Assembly (NCBI GenBank): GCA_965218765.1 | Contig: CBDCLU010000002.1 | Span: 806,001 to 870,000 of the forward strand | DNA length: 64,000 nucleotides | Reading direction: 5' to 3' | DNA from: JBBPYC01 sp965218765 | GTDB lineage: Bacteria > Pseudomonadota > Gammaproteobacteria > Burkholderiales > Burkholderiaceae_C | The notes under the pieces: generated by a model | Database searches by the model: none | What the model was told of the DNA's origin: nothing | Seen by the model: only the letters and a program-made list of their open reading frames with translations | In this document: in pieces, positions 8,055-16,636 of the stretch | How positions within the stretch are numbered: position 1 is the stretch's first letter | How the letters are laid out: every line of letters starts with the position of its first letter | Position numbers and translations under genes: made by a program

Positions 8055-8981
8055 ATGACTGCTGACCTCATCGACATCCTGTCCAACACCGCGTTCTGGG
8101 TCGCGGTGCTGCGCATCACCACGCCGCTGATCTTCGGCACGCTGGGGGTGCTGCTGTGCGAGCGCGCGGGCGTGCTGAATCTGGGCATCGAGGGAATCAT
8201 GGTGGCGGGCGCGTTCACCGGCTGGCTCGCGGTGCATGCGGGCGCGCCGCTATGGGTCGGCGTGGGCGTGGCGGCCGCCACCGGCGCGGCGTTCGGCCTG
8301 CTGCATGCGCTGCTCACGGTGGGGCTGGCGCTGTCTCAGCACGTGGCGGGCCTCGGCATCACGCTGCTGGCAACCGCGCTCAGCTACTACGGCTATCGGT
8401 TGAGTTTCCCGAAAGTCAGCACGCCGCCGACTGTTCAGCCGTTCGCGCCGATGGACTGGCTGCCGGTGCCGATCCTCGGGCAGCAGACCGCGCTCACGCT
8501 GCTCGCGCTGCTGCTGGTGCCGTTGATCGGGTGGCTGCTCTACCGCACGCCGCTGGGCCTGGCCGTGCGCATGGTCGGCGAGCACCCGCAGGCAGCCGAG
8601 GGCCAGGGCGTGTCGGTGCTGGCCACCCGCACCGGCGCGATCGTCGCAGGCTCGGCGCTGATGGGCGTGGCCGGCTCGTTCCTCACCCTGTCCGCGTTCA
8701 ACGCGTTCTTCTTCAACATGGTGAATGGCCGCGGCTGGATCTGCGTGGCACTGGTCGTGTTCGCGTCCTGGCGGCCGGGCAAGGCGCTGCTCGGCGCGCT
8801 GTTGTTCGCGTTCTTCGACGCGTTGCAGCTGCGGCTGCAGCAGGCCGGCGGTGCGTTGTTGCCGTATCAGGTGTATCTGATGATTCCGTACCTGCTGTCG
8901 ATCCTCGCACTGGTGCTGGTGGCGCGCCGCGCGAGCTATCCGCAGGCGTTGATGAAGCCGTATCGCAAGGGTGAACGTTGA
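8055..8981 (+). CDS. Nucleoside-type ABC transporter permease (second)
   Basis: A 308-residue BPD_transp_2 membrane protein (YufQ/NupC-like), with the motif GVLNLGIEGIMVAGAF near the N terminus and about eight or nine hydrophobic helices. The ATG at 8055 (MTADLIDIL) is chosen over the in-frame start at 7986, whose extra 23 residues come from repeat sequence and are not hydrophobic. It completes the importer begun at 3182, although the 160-base gap containing a repeat breaks the otherwise overlapping operon. Confidence 0.93.
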   Translation: MTADLIDILSNTAFWVAVLRITTPLIFGTLGVLLCERAGVLNLGIEGIMVAGAFTGWLAVHAGAPLWVGVGVAAATGAAFGLLHALLTVGLALSQHVAGLGITLLATALSYYGYRLSFPKVSTPPTVQPFAPMDWLPVPILGQQTALTLLALLLVPLIGWLLYRTPLGLAVRMVGEHPQAAEGQGVSVLATRTGAIVAGSALMGVAGSFLTLSAFNAFFFNMVNGRGWICVALVVFASWRPGKALLGALLFAFFDALQLRLQQAGGALLPYQVYLMIPYLLSILALVLVARRASYPQALMKPYRKGER

Positions 8982-9002
8982 GGTCGGCTGTTCGACGAAC
9001 AA

Positions 9003-9037
9003 ATTTTTTGTTACTACAATAAATAGCTTGCGGGCGG
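9003..9037 (-). repeat. Possible partial copy of repeat family B
   Basis: An AT-rich segment with TAGCTTGCGGGCGG just before the BrnT remnant resembles one end of the family B element read on the minus strand. Only one half is present, so the assignment is weak. It may equally be the promoter region of the toxin-antitoxin pair. Confidence 0.25.
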
Positions 9038-9040
9038 CTC

Positions 9041-9359
9041 ATGCAGCTGGAGTGGGATGAACATAAGCGGCTGAGCAACCTGGTCAAACATGGACTTGAC
9101 TTTGCCAATGCCGAGCTGGTGCTGGGGTTTCGATTACCGGCTCGACCTTCAGCGTTCAAGCCGAGGTGAAATTCGGACGCAATCGTTTTCTTATGTCGTC
9201 GACCGTGTGGCAGTTCTCACGGTCGTCCATACCGATCGCGATCGCGCATCCCGCGTCATCAGTTTTCGTTTTGCGAGTGAGAAGGAATCGGAGGTCTACT
9301 ATGACTGGCTCAGCCAAAACGGCCAACAGGGTACAGATGGATCGACAAGTCATTCTTGA
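9041..9359 (+). pseudogene. brnT: BrnT-type toxin, frameshifted
   Basis: The ATG at 9041 opens a BrnT-like N terminus (MQLEWDEHKRLSNLVKHGLD), but the frame runs into a TGA at 9167-9169. The rest of the domain (DYRLDLQRSSRGEIRTQSF through VVHTDRDRASRVISFRFA) continues in the next frame to 9359. The switch maps to the GGGGTTT run at 9124-9130; removing one T joins the halves. BrnT is an RNase of the RelE-like fold in the BrnT/BrnA type II toxin-antitoxin family. Either the toxin is inactivated, a sequencing indel is present, or the frame is recoded. Confidence 0.8.
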
Positions 9360-9624
9360 AGCCATGAAGACGCCGCCGCCGGGTGGCTACTACGTTTGGG
9401 ACGGCGTCGACGAAGACGACCGCACCGCCACCGACGAAGAACTGGAAGCCGGTCTGGCCGCAGCCCGCAAGGCGCGCGGCCGGCCGCCGGGCAGTACGAA
9501 GGAGTCCACCACGATCCGCCTCGATCACGACGTGCTGGAAGCGTTCCGTGCCGATGGCGCCGGTTGGCAGTCGCGCATCAATGCAGCTCTGCGCGACTGG
9601 TTGCAATCGCACAAGACGGCCTGA
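9301..9624 (+). CDS. brnA: BrnA-type antitoxin
   Basis: A 107-residue BrnA family antitoxin. Residues about 60-105 form the ribbon-helix-helix-like C-terminal domain (TTIRLDHDVLEAFRADG, then WQSRINAALRDWL), which in the family binds the operon promoter and, via the N-terminal part, the toxin. The ATG at 9301 lies 59 bases inside the 3' end of the toxin remnant, as expected for a brnTA pair. The antitoxin reading frame is intact although the toxin frame is broken. It sits between the importer genes and the deaminase. Confidence 0.85.
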   Translation: MTGSAKTANRVQMDRQVILEAMKTPPPGGYYVWDGVDEDDRTATDEELEAGLAAARKARGRPPGSTKESTTIRLDHDVLEAFRADGAGWQSRINAALRDWLQSHKTA

Positions 9625-9666
9625 TTCGTACCCGATTTTTTCCTATTTGGTTATCGATCGGCGCTC

Positions 9667-10959
9667 ATGCTCGACCTGCTCGTCCACCACGCTGCCCTGC
9701 CCGACGGCCGTACCGACATGTCGGTCGCCGTGCAGGACGGCTGCATCGTCGAAGTCTCGCAAGGGCTGTCACCTGACCAGGCCCCCGCGCAGGAGGTGAT
9801 CGACGCCGCAGGCATGCTGCTGTCGCCGCCGTTCGTTGACCCACACTTCCACATGGACGCGACCTTGAGCTACGGCCTGCCAAGGGTCAACGAAAGCGGC
9901 ACCCTGCTCGAAGGCATCGCGCTCTGGGGCGAACTCAAACCCACGCTGAAAGCCGACGCGATCATCGAACGCGCGCTGACCTATTGCGACTGGGCGGTCG
10001 CCAAAGGCCTGCTGTCGATCCGCAGCCACGTCGACACGAGCGACCCGAGCCTGCTCGCGGTCGATGCACTGCTCGAAGTCAAACGGCAGGTCGCGCCTTA
10101 TCTGAATTTGCAGCTCGTCGCGTTCCCACAGGACGGCGTGTTGCGCTCCCCGGGCGGCATCGACAACCTGAAGCGCGCATTGGACAAAGGCGTCGACGTG
10201 GTCGGCGGCATCCCGCACTTCGAGCGCACCTACGCGCAAGGCACCGAGAGCGTGCGGCTGCTCTGCGAGATCGCCGCCGAGCGCGGCCTGCCCGTCGACA
10301 TGCACTGCGACGAATCGGACGATCCGCTGTCGCGCCACATCGAGACGCTCGCGTACGAGACCCAGCGCCTGGGCCTACAGGGCCGCGCCACCGCGAGTCA
10401 TTGCACATCGATGCACAGCATGGACAACTACTACGTGAGCAAGCTGCTGCCGCTGATCGCGGAAGGCGGCGTCAACGTGGTGGCGAATCCGCTTATCAAC
10501 ATCACGCTGCAGGGCCGACACGACACCTATCCGAAGCGCCGCGGCATGACGCGCGTGCCCGAGCTGATGGCCGCCGGCGTGAACGTCGCGTTCGGCCACG
10601 ACTGCGTGCTGGACCCGTGGTACGGCATGGGCAGCGGCGACATGCTCGAAGTCGCGCACATGGGGCTGCATGTGGCGCAGATGACGAGCCGAAGCGCGAT
10701 CGCGCAGTGCTTCGATGCGGTGACGGGAAATGCAGCGCGCGTGATGGGTCTGGCGCGCTATGGAATCCAGGAAGGAGCCGAAGCGGATTTCGTGCTGCTG
10801 CAGGCGCGCGATGCGATCGAGGCGATACGGCTCAAAGCGGTGCGCCTGAAAGTCGTGCGGCATGGAAAATTGCTTTCGGAATCGGCGGCCGCTGCAGCAA
10901 CCCTCCATCTGCCGATGCGCGCGTCATCGGTGCACTGGATGACGGCAAAACCACGTTAG
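9667..10959 (+). CDS. codA: Cytosine deaminase-like amidohydrolase
   Basis: A 430-residue amidohydrolase close in length to E. coli CodA (427), which turns cytosine into uracil and ammonia. Metal and catalytic motifs are present: HFHMD (His60, His62), HCDE (His213, Glu216), SHC at about residue 244, and GHDC with metal ligand Asp312. The residue after that Asp is Cys313, where E. coli CodA has Asp314, so substrate preference may differ (for example isocytosine or another oxo-pyrimidine). It starts 42 bases after brnA and fits as a uracil supplier for upp and the URC genes. Confidence 0.85.
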   Translation: MLDLLVHHAALPDGRTDMSVAVQDGCIVEVSQGLSPDQAPAQEVIDAAGMLLSPPFVDPHFHMDATLSYGLPRVNESGTLLEGIALWGELKPTLKADAIIERALTYCDWAVAKGLLSIRSHVDTSDPSLLAVDALLEVKRQVAPYLNLQLVAFPQDGVLRSPGGIDNLKRALDKGVDVVGGIPHFERTYAQGTESVRLLCEIAAERGLPVDMHCDESDDPLSRHIETLAYETQRLGLQGRATASHCTSMHSMDNYYVSKLLPLIAEGGVNVVANPLINITLQGRHDTYPKRRGMTRVPELMAAGVNVAFGHDCVLDPWYGMGSGDMLEVAHMGLHVAQMTSRSAIAQCFDAVTGNAARVMGLARYGIQEGAEADFVLLQARDAIEAIRLKAVRLKVVRHGKLLSESAAAAATLHLPMRASSVHWMTAKPR

Positions 10960-11018
10960 CCGATCCTGCGCATCACCACTGGCTTGTCTTCTCATCCCGT
11001 CACCTGTCCTTCCTTTTC

Positions 11019-11405
11019 ATGAACTACCTTCACATCGTCGCCCTGCTTGCGGTGATCCAGTTCTTTTTCTTCGGCAAACTGGTCGGCCGTGCGCGCGGCA
11101 AGTACGGCGTGAAAGCACCGGTCGTCATCGGTCCCGAGGGCTTCGAGCGTGCGTTTCGGGTGCACATGAACACGCTGGAGCAGCTCGTCGGCTTTCTGCC
11201 GGCGCTGTTCATCGCGGGCCAGCATTGGTCGAACGGCTGGGTGGCCGGCGTCGGCGTGATCTATCTGGTCGGCCGGCTCATTTACTGGCGGTCGTATGTC
11301 GCAGACCCGGCCAAGCGCGGGCTCGGCTTCGGGCTGACGGTGTTGTCCACGTTCTTGCTCGTCGTTGCGGGTCTGATCGGCGCGATCCTGCACGCGGCAG
11401 CTTGA
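11019..11405 (+). CDS. MAPEG-family membrane protein
   Basis: A 128-residue protein with four hydrophobic segments and the MAPEG pattern: an N-terminal helix, then FERAFRVHMNTLEQ with the conserved Arg-x-x-x-Asn region, and a later IYLVGRLIYW helix. MAPEG proteins include microsomal glutathione transferases; bacterial members have mostly undefined roles. It follows the deaminase gene by 59 bases. The ATG at 11019 is the only good start before the first helix. Confidence 0.82.
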   Translation: MNYLHIVALLAVIQFFFFGKLVGRARGKYGVKAPVVIGPEGFERAFRVHMNTLEQLVGFLPALFIAGQHWSNGWVAGVGVIYLVGRLIYWRSYVADPAKRGLGFGLTVLSTFLLVVAGLIGAILHAAA

Positions 11406-11427
11406 AACGGGGTCTACCATCCCGCCC

Positions 11428-12753
11428 GTGCCGGACCCCCCGTCCCCCGCCCTGCGCCGCATCGCGCATCTCGACATGGACGCGTTCTTCGCGTCCGTCG
11501 AGCTGTTGCGCTATCCGCAGCTGAAGGGCTTGGCCGTGGTGATCGGCGGCGGGCGGCGCAGCGCCGACGAGCTGATCGCGCGGCTCAGACGAGAGCGGCC
11601 CGGGCGCGACTGGACCGCTGATGACCTGGCCGACATTCCGGTCGACTTCTTCCCCACCCTGCACCACTACGTCGGCCGCGGCGTGATCACCACCGCCACC
11701 TATGCGGCGCGGCCGTTCGGGGTCGGCTCGGCGATGGGGCTCATGAAAGCCGCGAAGCTGTGCCCGCAGGCGATCCTGCTGCCCGCCGATTTCGACGAAT
11801 ACCGGCGGCTGTCGCGGCTGTTCAAAAGCGTGATCGCAGACATCGCTCCGGTTATGGAAGACCGCGGCGTCGATGAGGTGTATATCGACTTCACCGACGT
11901 ACCCGGCGGCCAGCGCGAAGGCGGCCGCGTGCTTGCGCGGCTGATCCAGAAAAGCATTTTTGAAGCGACCGCGCTGACCTGCTCGATCGGCGTTGCGCCG
12001 AACAAATTGCTCGCCAAGATGGCCAGCGAGTTCGACAAGCCGAACGGCATCACGGTGTTGCACGAGGCCGATCTGGCCCGACGCATCTGGCCGCTGCCCT
12101 GCCGCAAGGTGAACGGCATCGGGCCGAAGGCGGACGCGAAGCTGGCTGTGCACGGCATCCGCACGATCGGCGAGCTGGCCGAGCGCCCGCGCGACTGGCT
12201 GCTCGCCCATTTCGGTCGCAGTTATGGTGCCTGGCTGCATGAGACCGCGCGCGGGCGCGACGAGCGGCCGGTGGTCACGCACAGCGAACCGGTCTCGATG
12301 AGCCGCGAGACCACGTTCGCGCGTGATCTGCACGCGGTGCGCGACCGGGCCGAACTCGGCGCGATCTTCACGGGCCTGTGCGAGAAAGTGGCAGCCGATC
12401 TGGTTCGCAAGGGCTATGTCGGAAAAACGATCGGCATCAAGCTGCGCTACGACGATTTCACGATCGTCACGCGCGACCATACGCTGGCGTACGCGACCGC
12501 CGATGCGCGTGCGATCCGGCTGGCCGGTGGAATCTGCCTGAAGCGCGCGCCGCTCGACCGACGGCTGCGGTTGCTCGGGGTGCGGGTCGGATCGTTGCAG
12601 CCGGTCGCCGACAGCCCCTGCGGTGGCGCGGCAGCACCGCTGTCCGATCAGCTCCTGCCCGATCCCTCTGCGCACGCCGGGCCTGCCGCCAGGCCGCCGA
12701 CATCGAGCGCGCTGCGGCGGCCAGCGGCCGCGCGAACCGCTGACCTCTTTTGA
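11428..12753 (+). CDS. dinB: DNA polymerase IV (Y family)
   Basis: Translesion DNA polymerase of 441 residues, GTG start. Catalytic acidic motifs are HLDMDAFFASVE near the N terminus and GVDEVYIDF in the palm. The steric-gate region lies in the first motif (DAFF). A loop of about 40 residues (VIGGGRRSADELIARL and onward) is inserted before the GVITTATY element, a feature I recall from Burkholderiales DinB proteins. The C terminus is Pro/Ala-rich and ends TADLF, a possible beta-clamp-binding tail. It may be transcribed with the MAPEG gene 22 bases upstream; no LexA box was recognised. Confidence 0.93.
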   Translation: MPDPPSPALRRIAHLDMDAFFASVELLRYPQLKGLAVVIGGGRRSADELIARLRRERPGRDWTADDLADIPVDFFPTLHHYVGRGVITTATYAARPFGVGSAMGLMKAAKLCPQAILLPADFDEYRRLSRLFKSVIADIAPVMEDRGVDEVYIDFTDVPGGQREGGRVLARLIQKSIFEATALTCSIGVAPNKLLAKMASEFDKPNGITVLHEADLARRIWPLPCRKVNGIGPKADAKLAVHGIRTIGELAERPRDWLLAHFGRSYGAWLHETARGRDERPVVTHSEPVSMSRETTFARDLHAVRDRAELGAIFTGLCEKVAADLVRKGYVGKTIGIKLRYDDFTIVTRDHTLAYATADARAIRLAGGICLKRAPLDRRLRLLGVRVGSLQPVADSPCGGAAAPLSDQLLPDPSAHAGPAARPPTSSALRRPAAARTADLF

Positions 12754-12776
12754 GCGTGCGCGCCACGGCGCGCTCA
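12752..12776 (+). terminator. Possible hairpin after dinB
   Basis: An imperfect inverted repeat (GAGCGTGCGCGCC / GGCGCGCTC) directly overlaps the dinB stop codon. The nearest T run lies about 10 bases further on (CAGTTTTTTAG). It sits in the 106-base gap between convergent genes. The stem has a bulge, so this is a weak call. Confidence 0.3.
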
Positions 12777-12859
12777 ACGATTGGCCAGTTTTTTAGTCGA
12801 AGCAGTCACCCGCGCACCACAATCCCTCACTGTTAGCTATCGAAAGCGTAGCAGATGGC

Positions 12860-14935
12860 TTACGGTACCAGGACCGTCCCGGCCTCGGCGGCATTCACAT
12901 AAGCGCTCACGTCGGCAGCCAGCAGCAGGCGTCGGCTGCGCAGCGCCTCGGCCGCTGCCGCGACCGCGCGCACGTAACCCGCGTGGTCGCTATAGCGCTC
13001 GGCCAGCGAGGCACGCGGATCGCCCGCGGCGAGGCGCTGGGCAGCGGTGGTGGCGAACGGAATCTGCTGGCCGAAGCTTTCGCATCCGTCCGGTCCGCCG
13101 TATGCCGCGGCGCGCAGCGCCCAGCCCGTGTGCGTCGCGATCGGTGCTGCGATCGGCGGCAGGCGGATGCCGGCGACTTCGTTGCCGTCGGCGTCGACTT
13201 TGGAGACGAACGACGAATAAACCTTGCCGGTCGCCACCGGCGGCTGCTTGTCGAGGATGCCGTCGTCGGCGCGGGGGCCGAAGTCAAACAAATTGCGCAC
13301 GGTGACGAGGCCGGTATAGGCGACGCCCGGAATCGTGGGCCAGCCCAGACTCGCCTGCGGCACCTGTCCGATGCCGAGCGGCGAGTCCGCGGTGGTAACT
13401 GCCAGCGCGGCAGTGTCGTCCGAGCGGCGCGGCACCGCGCTCGGCGGCGGCGCCACGCCATCAATCCACTGGTCCAGTGCGACGAACAGTGCGCGCAGCG
13501 CGGGTGCCGGATCGGCCGTGTTGCGCGGCTGCGCGCAGATGCCGGGCGAAGCCGGCGGGCTGCCGTTCACGGTGTGCTCGACGCCGGACAGCAGGTAAAA
13601 GCGCAGGTTGGCGGGGTCCGGCAGGTCGTTGCCGGCGCTGTCGGTGTGCAGCAGCGAGCCGGTCTTCACCCAGTATTCGTTGGCCGAATTGATCGCGAGG
13701 ATCTTCGGGCAGGTGCCGCTGGCCTCGCAGCGCCGATTGCGGCCGTCGGTCTTGCCCGTGAGCGGATCGGTCAGGGTGTTGAACGCGAACGGGAAACGAC
13801 CCTCCGGATACAGATGGTCCTGCCGGTTGCGTTCGGTGCGGGCCGGCTTGGCGAACCGGTAATTCAACGCGTCCGACGTGCCCGCGCCGATCCAGTTCTC
13901 GATGCCGTCGAAGACCTTTTTTCCGGTCAGGTCCTGGTTGAAGCCGAGCCAGACGAAATCGTTCAGGTAGCGCGCCGGTTGCGACACAGCGAACGCCAGC
14001 ACGCGCGAGACGTCGCCGGCCAGCGGGTTGACAGCGTCCGGATCGGCTGCGCCGGCATGCCGCAGGAACGCGACGAAATCGCGCGTGGCCGCGAAGCCGA
14101 TGCCCGCGACGTATGGATCGGTCGCGCGGTAGCTGAACTCATAGATCGCGCTCTGCTTAAACGGCGTGCCGGCGGGCAGCAGCTGGATCGATCGGGTGCC
14201 CGCGTAGCTCCAGCCGCTCGCGGGGATCGTGATGGGCGGATCGGTCAGGTGATCGCGTACCGTGAGCGTCGCGTTCGACGGGTCGGCGGAGGCCGCCGCA
14301 TAGGACAGCGGCGCGGTCTGCGTGGTCGCGTTGTCGAACACGAGATACTCGTAGCTGGGCCCGGTGATCGCGCTGCCATCCGCGTTCTTCGCGACCGGTA
14401 CGCTGATGGTCAGGCCGTTGTTGGCGGCGGACGCGGACGGATCCCAGCCGTTCCAGGCCAGCGTATAGCCCTGGTTCATCAGGAAGGCCTGGCCCGCATC
14501 GGCGGCCGACGTCGGGTCGTTGCCGCCCGACGACTGGTTGAAGCCGCCGAACAGCTTGTTGCCGCGGTTGTTCACCTCCATGAACAGCTTGTGGTTGCCC
14601 CGCGCGAGGTCGGCGGGCCGAAGCAGGTAGACGTCCATCGAATACTCGACGTGCCCGCGCGCGTTGCGCGGCGCCAGCGCAAGGTCGGTGATCACCGCGT
14701 TGCGGGAATCGCTCGGATCGAGCTCGCCGTAGGCCTTGCCGCGCAATTTCTGGTAGGCGCCGACAGCACCGAAGCTGCGGCCTTCGAACGCTGGGGTCGT
14801 GGACGTGATCTCGATGCGCGTGATGCCGGTCTGCGCGGCTTTGGGCGCGTCGTTGCCGTCGTTGCACGATGCGACGAGGCACGCACAGGCAATGGCGGCG
14901 GCACTGCTGCGCAGGGCACAACAAACTGAATTCAT
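12860..14935 (-). CDS. Lipoprotein alpha/beta hydrolase-domain protein (Abhydrolase_10 type)
   Basis: A 691-residue protein with a lipoprotein signal peptide (lipobox LVASC, about residue 20-24) and features of the Abhydrolase_10 family: an N-terminal beta-rich part (ITRIEITSTTPAFEGRSFGAVG), the VEYSMDVYLLRPAD segment, and a C-terminal hydrolase-like part with the DGIENWIGAG region and HTVNGSPPASP. Exported enzymes of this family have no firmly established substrate. The gene stands alone, convergent with dinB and divided from greB by about 130 bases. The ATG at 14935 is preceded on the minus strand by an AAGGAGA-like site. Confidence 0.75.
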   Translation of the reverse strand: MNSVCCALRSSAAAIACACLVASCNDGNDAPKAAQTGITRIEITSTTPAFEGRSFGAVGAYQKLRGKAYGELDPSDSRNAVITDLALAPRNARGHVEYSMDVYLLRPADLARGNHKLFMEVNNRGNKLFGGFNQSSGGNDPTSAADAGQAFLMNQGYTLAWNGWDPSASAANNGLTISVPVAKNADGSAITGPSYEYLVFDNATTQTAPLSYAAASADPSNATLTVRDHLTDPPITIPASGWSYAGTRSIQLLPAGTPFKQSAIYEFSYRATDPYVAGIGFAATRDFVAFLRHAGAADPDAVNPLAGDVSRVLAFAVSQPARYLNDFVWLGFNQDLTGKKVFDGIENWIGAGTSDALNYRFAKPARTERNRQDHLYPEGRFPFAFNTLTDPLTGKTDGRNRRCEASGTCPKILAINSANEYWVKTGSLLHTDSAGNDLPDPANLRFYLLSGVEHTVNGSPPASPGICAQPRNTADPAPALRALFVALDQWIDGVAPPPSAVPRRSDDTAALAVTTADSPLGIGQVPQASLGWPTIPGVAYTGLVTVRNLFDFGPRADDGILDKQPPVATGKVYSSFVSKVDADGNEVAGIRLPPIAAPIATHTGWALRAAAYGGPDGCESFGQQIPFATTAAQRLAAGDPRASLAERYSDHAGYVRAVAAAAEALRSRRLLLAADVSAYVNAAEAGTVLVP

Positions 14936-15067
14936 AAAGAAAGTCTCCTTGGCTCGTTGTCATGCGCCCGCTGCGGCTCGCAATCGAATCGTGCGCTTTC
15001 CCGACCGGATCGACGATGAGCGTATTCCCTAAGCGCCAGCGCCGCAATTTCCGCGTCGGATGCCGTC

Positions 15068-15637
15068 TCATGCTGGCGCTGGATACCGCACCCGCAACAC
15101 CTCGATCTCCTGCACCCCGCTGGGCACCACGAGCTTCACGACATCGCCTTCGCGTGCCTTCAACAACGCGCGTGCGATCGGCGCGATCCAGCTCACTTCA
15201 CCAGCCGTGCTGTCGGCTTCGTCGATGCCGCGGATCGTGACCGTGCGCTCGTCGCCGGCGTCGTCGGCATAGGTCACCGTGGCGCCGAAGAACACCTGGT
15301 CGCGGCCGTGGTGCACGCTCGGGTTCACGACTTCGGCGATCTCGAGCCGCTTGGTCAGAAAGCGGATGCGCCGGTCGATCTCGCGCAGCCGCTTCTTGCC
15401 GTACAGGTAGTCGCCGTTCTCGGAACGGTCGCCGTTCTTGGCGGCCCAGTGCACGGTCTCGACGATCTTCGGGCGCTCGTCGTCCATCAGCGCGAGCAGC
15501 TCGGCGCGCAGGCGCTGGTAGCCGGCCGGTGTGATGTAGTTCTTGCCGCCGGCGGGCAGCGTCGGTTGTGCGATGTCGTCTGCGTCGTCGTCGTCGTCGT
15601 CGGCTGCATCGCTCTCGCGCGTGAAGGCCTTGCTCAT
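15068..15637 (-). CDS. greB: Transcription elongation factor GreB
   Basis: Binds the RNA polymerase secondary channel and stimulates cleavage of backtracked transcripts. The 189-residue product has the GreA/GreB coiled-coil domain (YITPAGYQRLRAELLALMD, then GDRSENGDYLYGKKRLREID) and the C-terminal FKBP-like domain. The acidic tip residues are within GDRSENGDY. It is longer than E. coli GreB (158) because of an N-terminal Asp-rich segment with six consecutive Asp codons. The ATG at 15637 overlaps the stop of the upstream enoyl-CoA hydratase gene (ATGA), which decides the start over a GTG four codons upstream. Confidence 0.94.
   Translation of the reverse strand: MSKAFTRESDAADDDDDDADDIAQPTLPAGGKNYITPAGYQRLRAELLALMDDERPKIVETVHWAAKNGDRSENGDYLYGKKRLREIDRRIRFLTKRLEIAEVVNPSVHHGRDQVFFGATVTYADDAGDERTVTIRGIDEADSTAGEVSWIAPIARALLKAREGDVVKLVVPSGVQEIEVLRVRYPAPA
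15584..15601 (+). repeat. GTC trinucleotide repeat (six units) in greB
   Basis: Six perfect GTC units on the plus strand, read as GAC on the coding strand, give a run of six Asp residues in the GreB N terminus. Unit gain or loss would stay in frame. Confidence 0.9.
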
Positions 15638-16512
15638 CGGTCCCACCACGGATAGAAACCAGGCATTTCCGACGCATGGGACTTGAATTGCGGCGCGCGC
15701 TTTTCGCGAAACGATGCCACACCTTCCTTGCCGTCGCCGATGCTGGTGTAGTACATCGCAAGCGAATCGATCTCATGCGCTGCGCGCGGATCCGGCTGGG
15801 CCGCGTTGCGCCACATCATCTGGCGGATCAGCGCGATCGAGACCGGCGAGCGGTCCGTGACCAGGCTGCGCGCAAAGGCCTTTGCTTCATCCAGCAGCCG
15901 ATCCGCGGGATGCACCGCGCTGACCAGCCCACAGGCCAGGGCTTCCTGCGCGTCGATGATGCGCGCGGAATAACTCAACTCCAGCGCTTTCGTCATGCCG
16001 ACCACGCGCGGCAGAAACCAGCTCGAACATGCCTCGAGCACGATGCCGAGCTTGCCGAACACGAGGCCGAAGCGCAGCTTGTCCGACGCGAGCCGAAAGT
16101 CCATCGGCAGCGTCATCGTCGCGCCGATGCCGACGGCGGCACCGTTGATCGCGCCGACGACCGGCTTCTTGCAATCGAACAGCGCAAGCGACACGCGCCC
16201 GCCGGTGTCGCGCACGCCGGCCACGATCTCGGGGTCGTCCCAGCGCTGTTTCAGGTCCTGCAAGCTCGGCGACAGCGATTCGTCAAGCCCGAACACGTTG
16301 CCGGCCACGCTCAGGTCCATGCCCGCGCAGAACGCCTTGCCGGCGCCGGTCACGACGATCGCGCGCACCGCGTCGTCGTCGCTCGCGGCCCGGTAGACGT
16401 CGATCAGTTCCTCGGCCATGCGCACGGTGAATGCGTTGAGCTGGTCGGGACGGTTCAGCGTCAGCGTGAGGATGCCGTCGTCGTTGTGAAGCGTCAGGGT
16501 TTGGTGGTGCAT
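15634..16512 (-). CDS. Enoyl-CoA hydratase/isomerase family protein
   Basis: A 292-residue crotonase-fold enzyme. The oxyanion-hole segments are AFCAGMDLSV and GAINGAAVGIGATM, and the second carries a Gly where many hydratases have a catalytic Glu; Glu is retained later in FGKLGIVLEACSSW. It most likely acts on an acyl-CoA substrate, but which is not clear. It is the gene immediately upstream of greB on the same strand, overlapping it by four bases, and is separated from folK by 124 bases. Confidence 0.88.
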   Translation of the reverse strand: MHHQTLTLHNDDGILTLTLNRPDQLNAFTVRMAEELIDVYRAASDDDAVRAIVVTGAGKAFCAGMDLSVAGNVFGLDESLSPSLQDLKQRWDDPEIVAGVRDTGGRVSLALFDCKKPVVGAINGAAVGIGATMTLPMDFRLASDKLRFGLVFGKLGIVLEACSSWFLPRVVGMTKALELSYSARIIDAQEALACGLVSAVHPADRLLDEAKAFARSLVTDRSPVSIALIRQMMWRNAAQPDPRAAHEIDSLAMYYTSIGDGKEGVASFREKRAPQFKSHASEMPGFYPWWDR

Positions 16513-16636
16513 GTGATGGATTTTGACTGCGGTCGGGCTGGCTGCTGTTGCGTTGCCCTGTCTGCACGGAGCTGGTCAGCCAGGGTTGGTCGAACTGCGG
16601 GCTGCCACTGCGATTGCCGTATCGGCGCGGAGGCGG

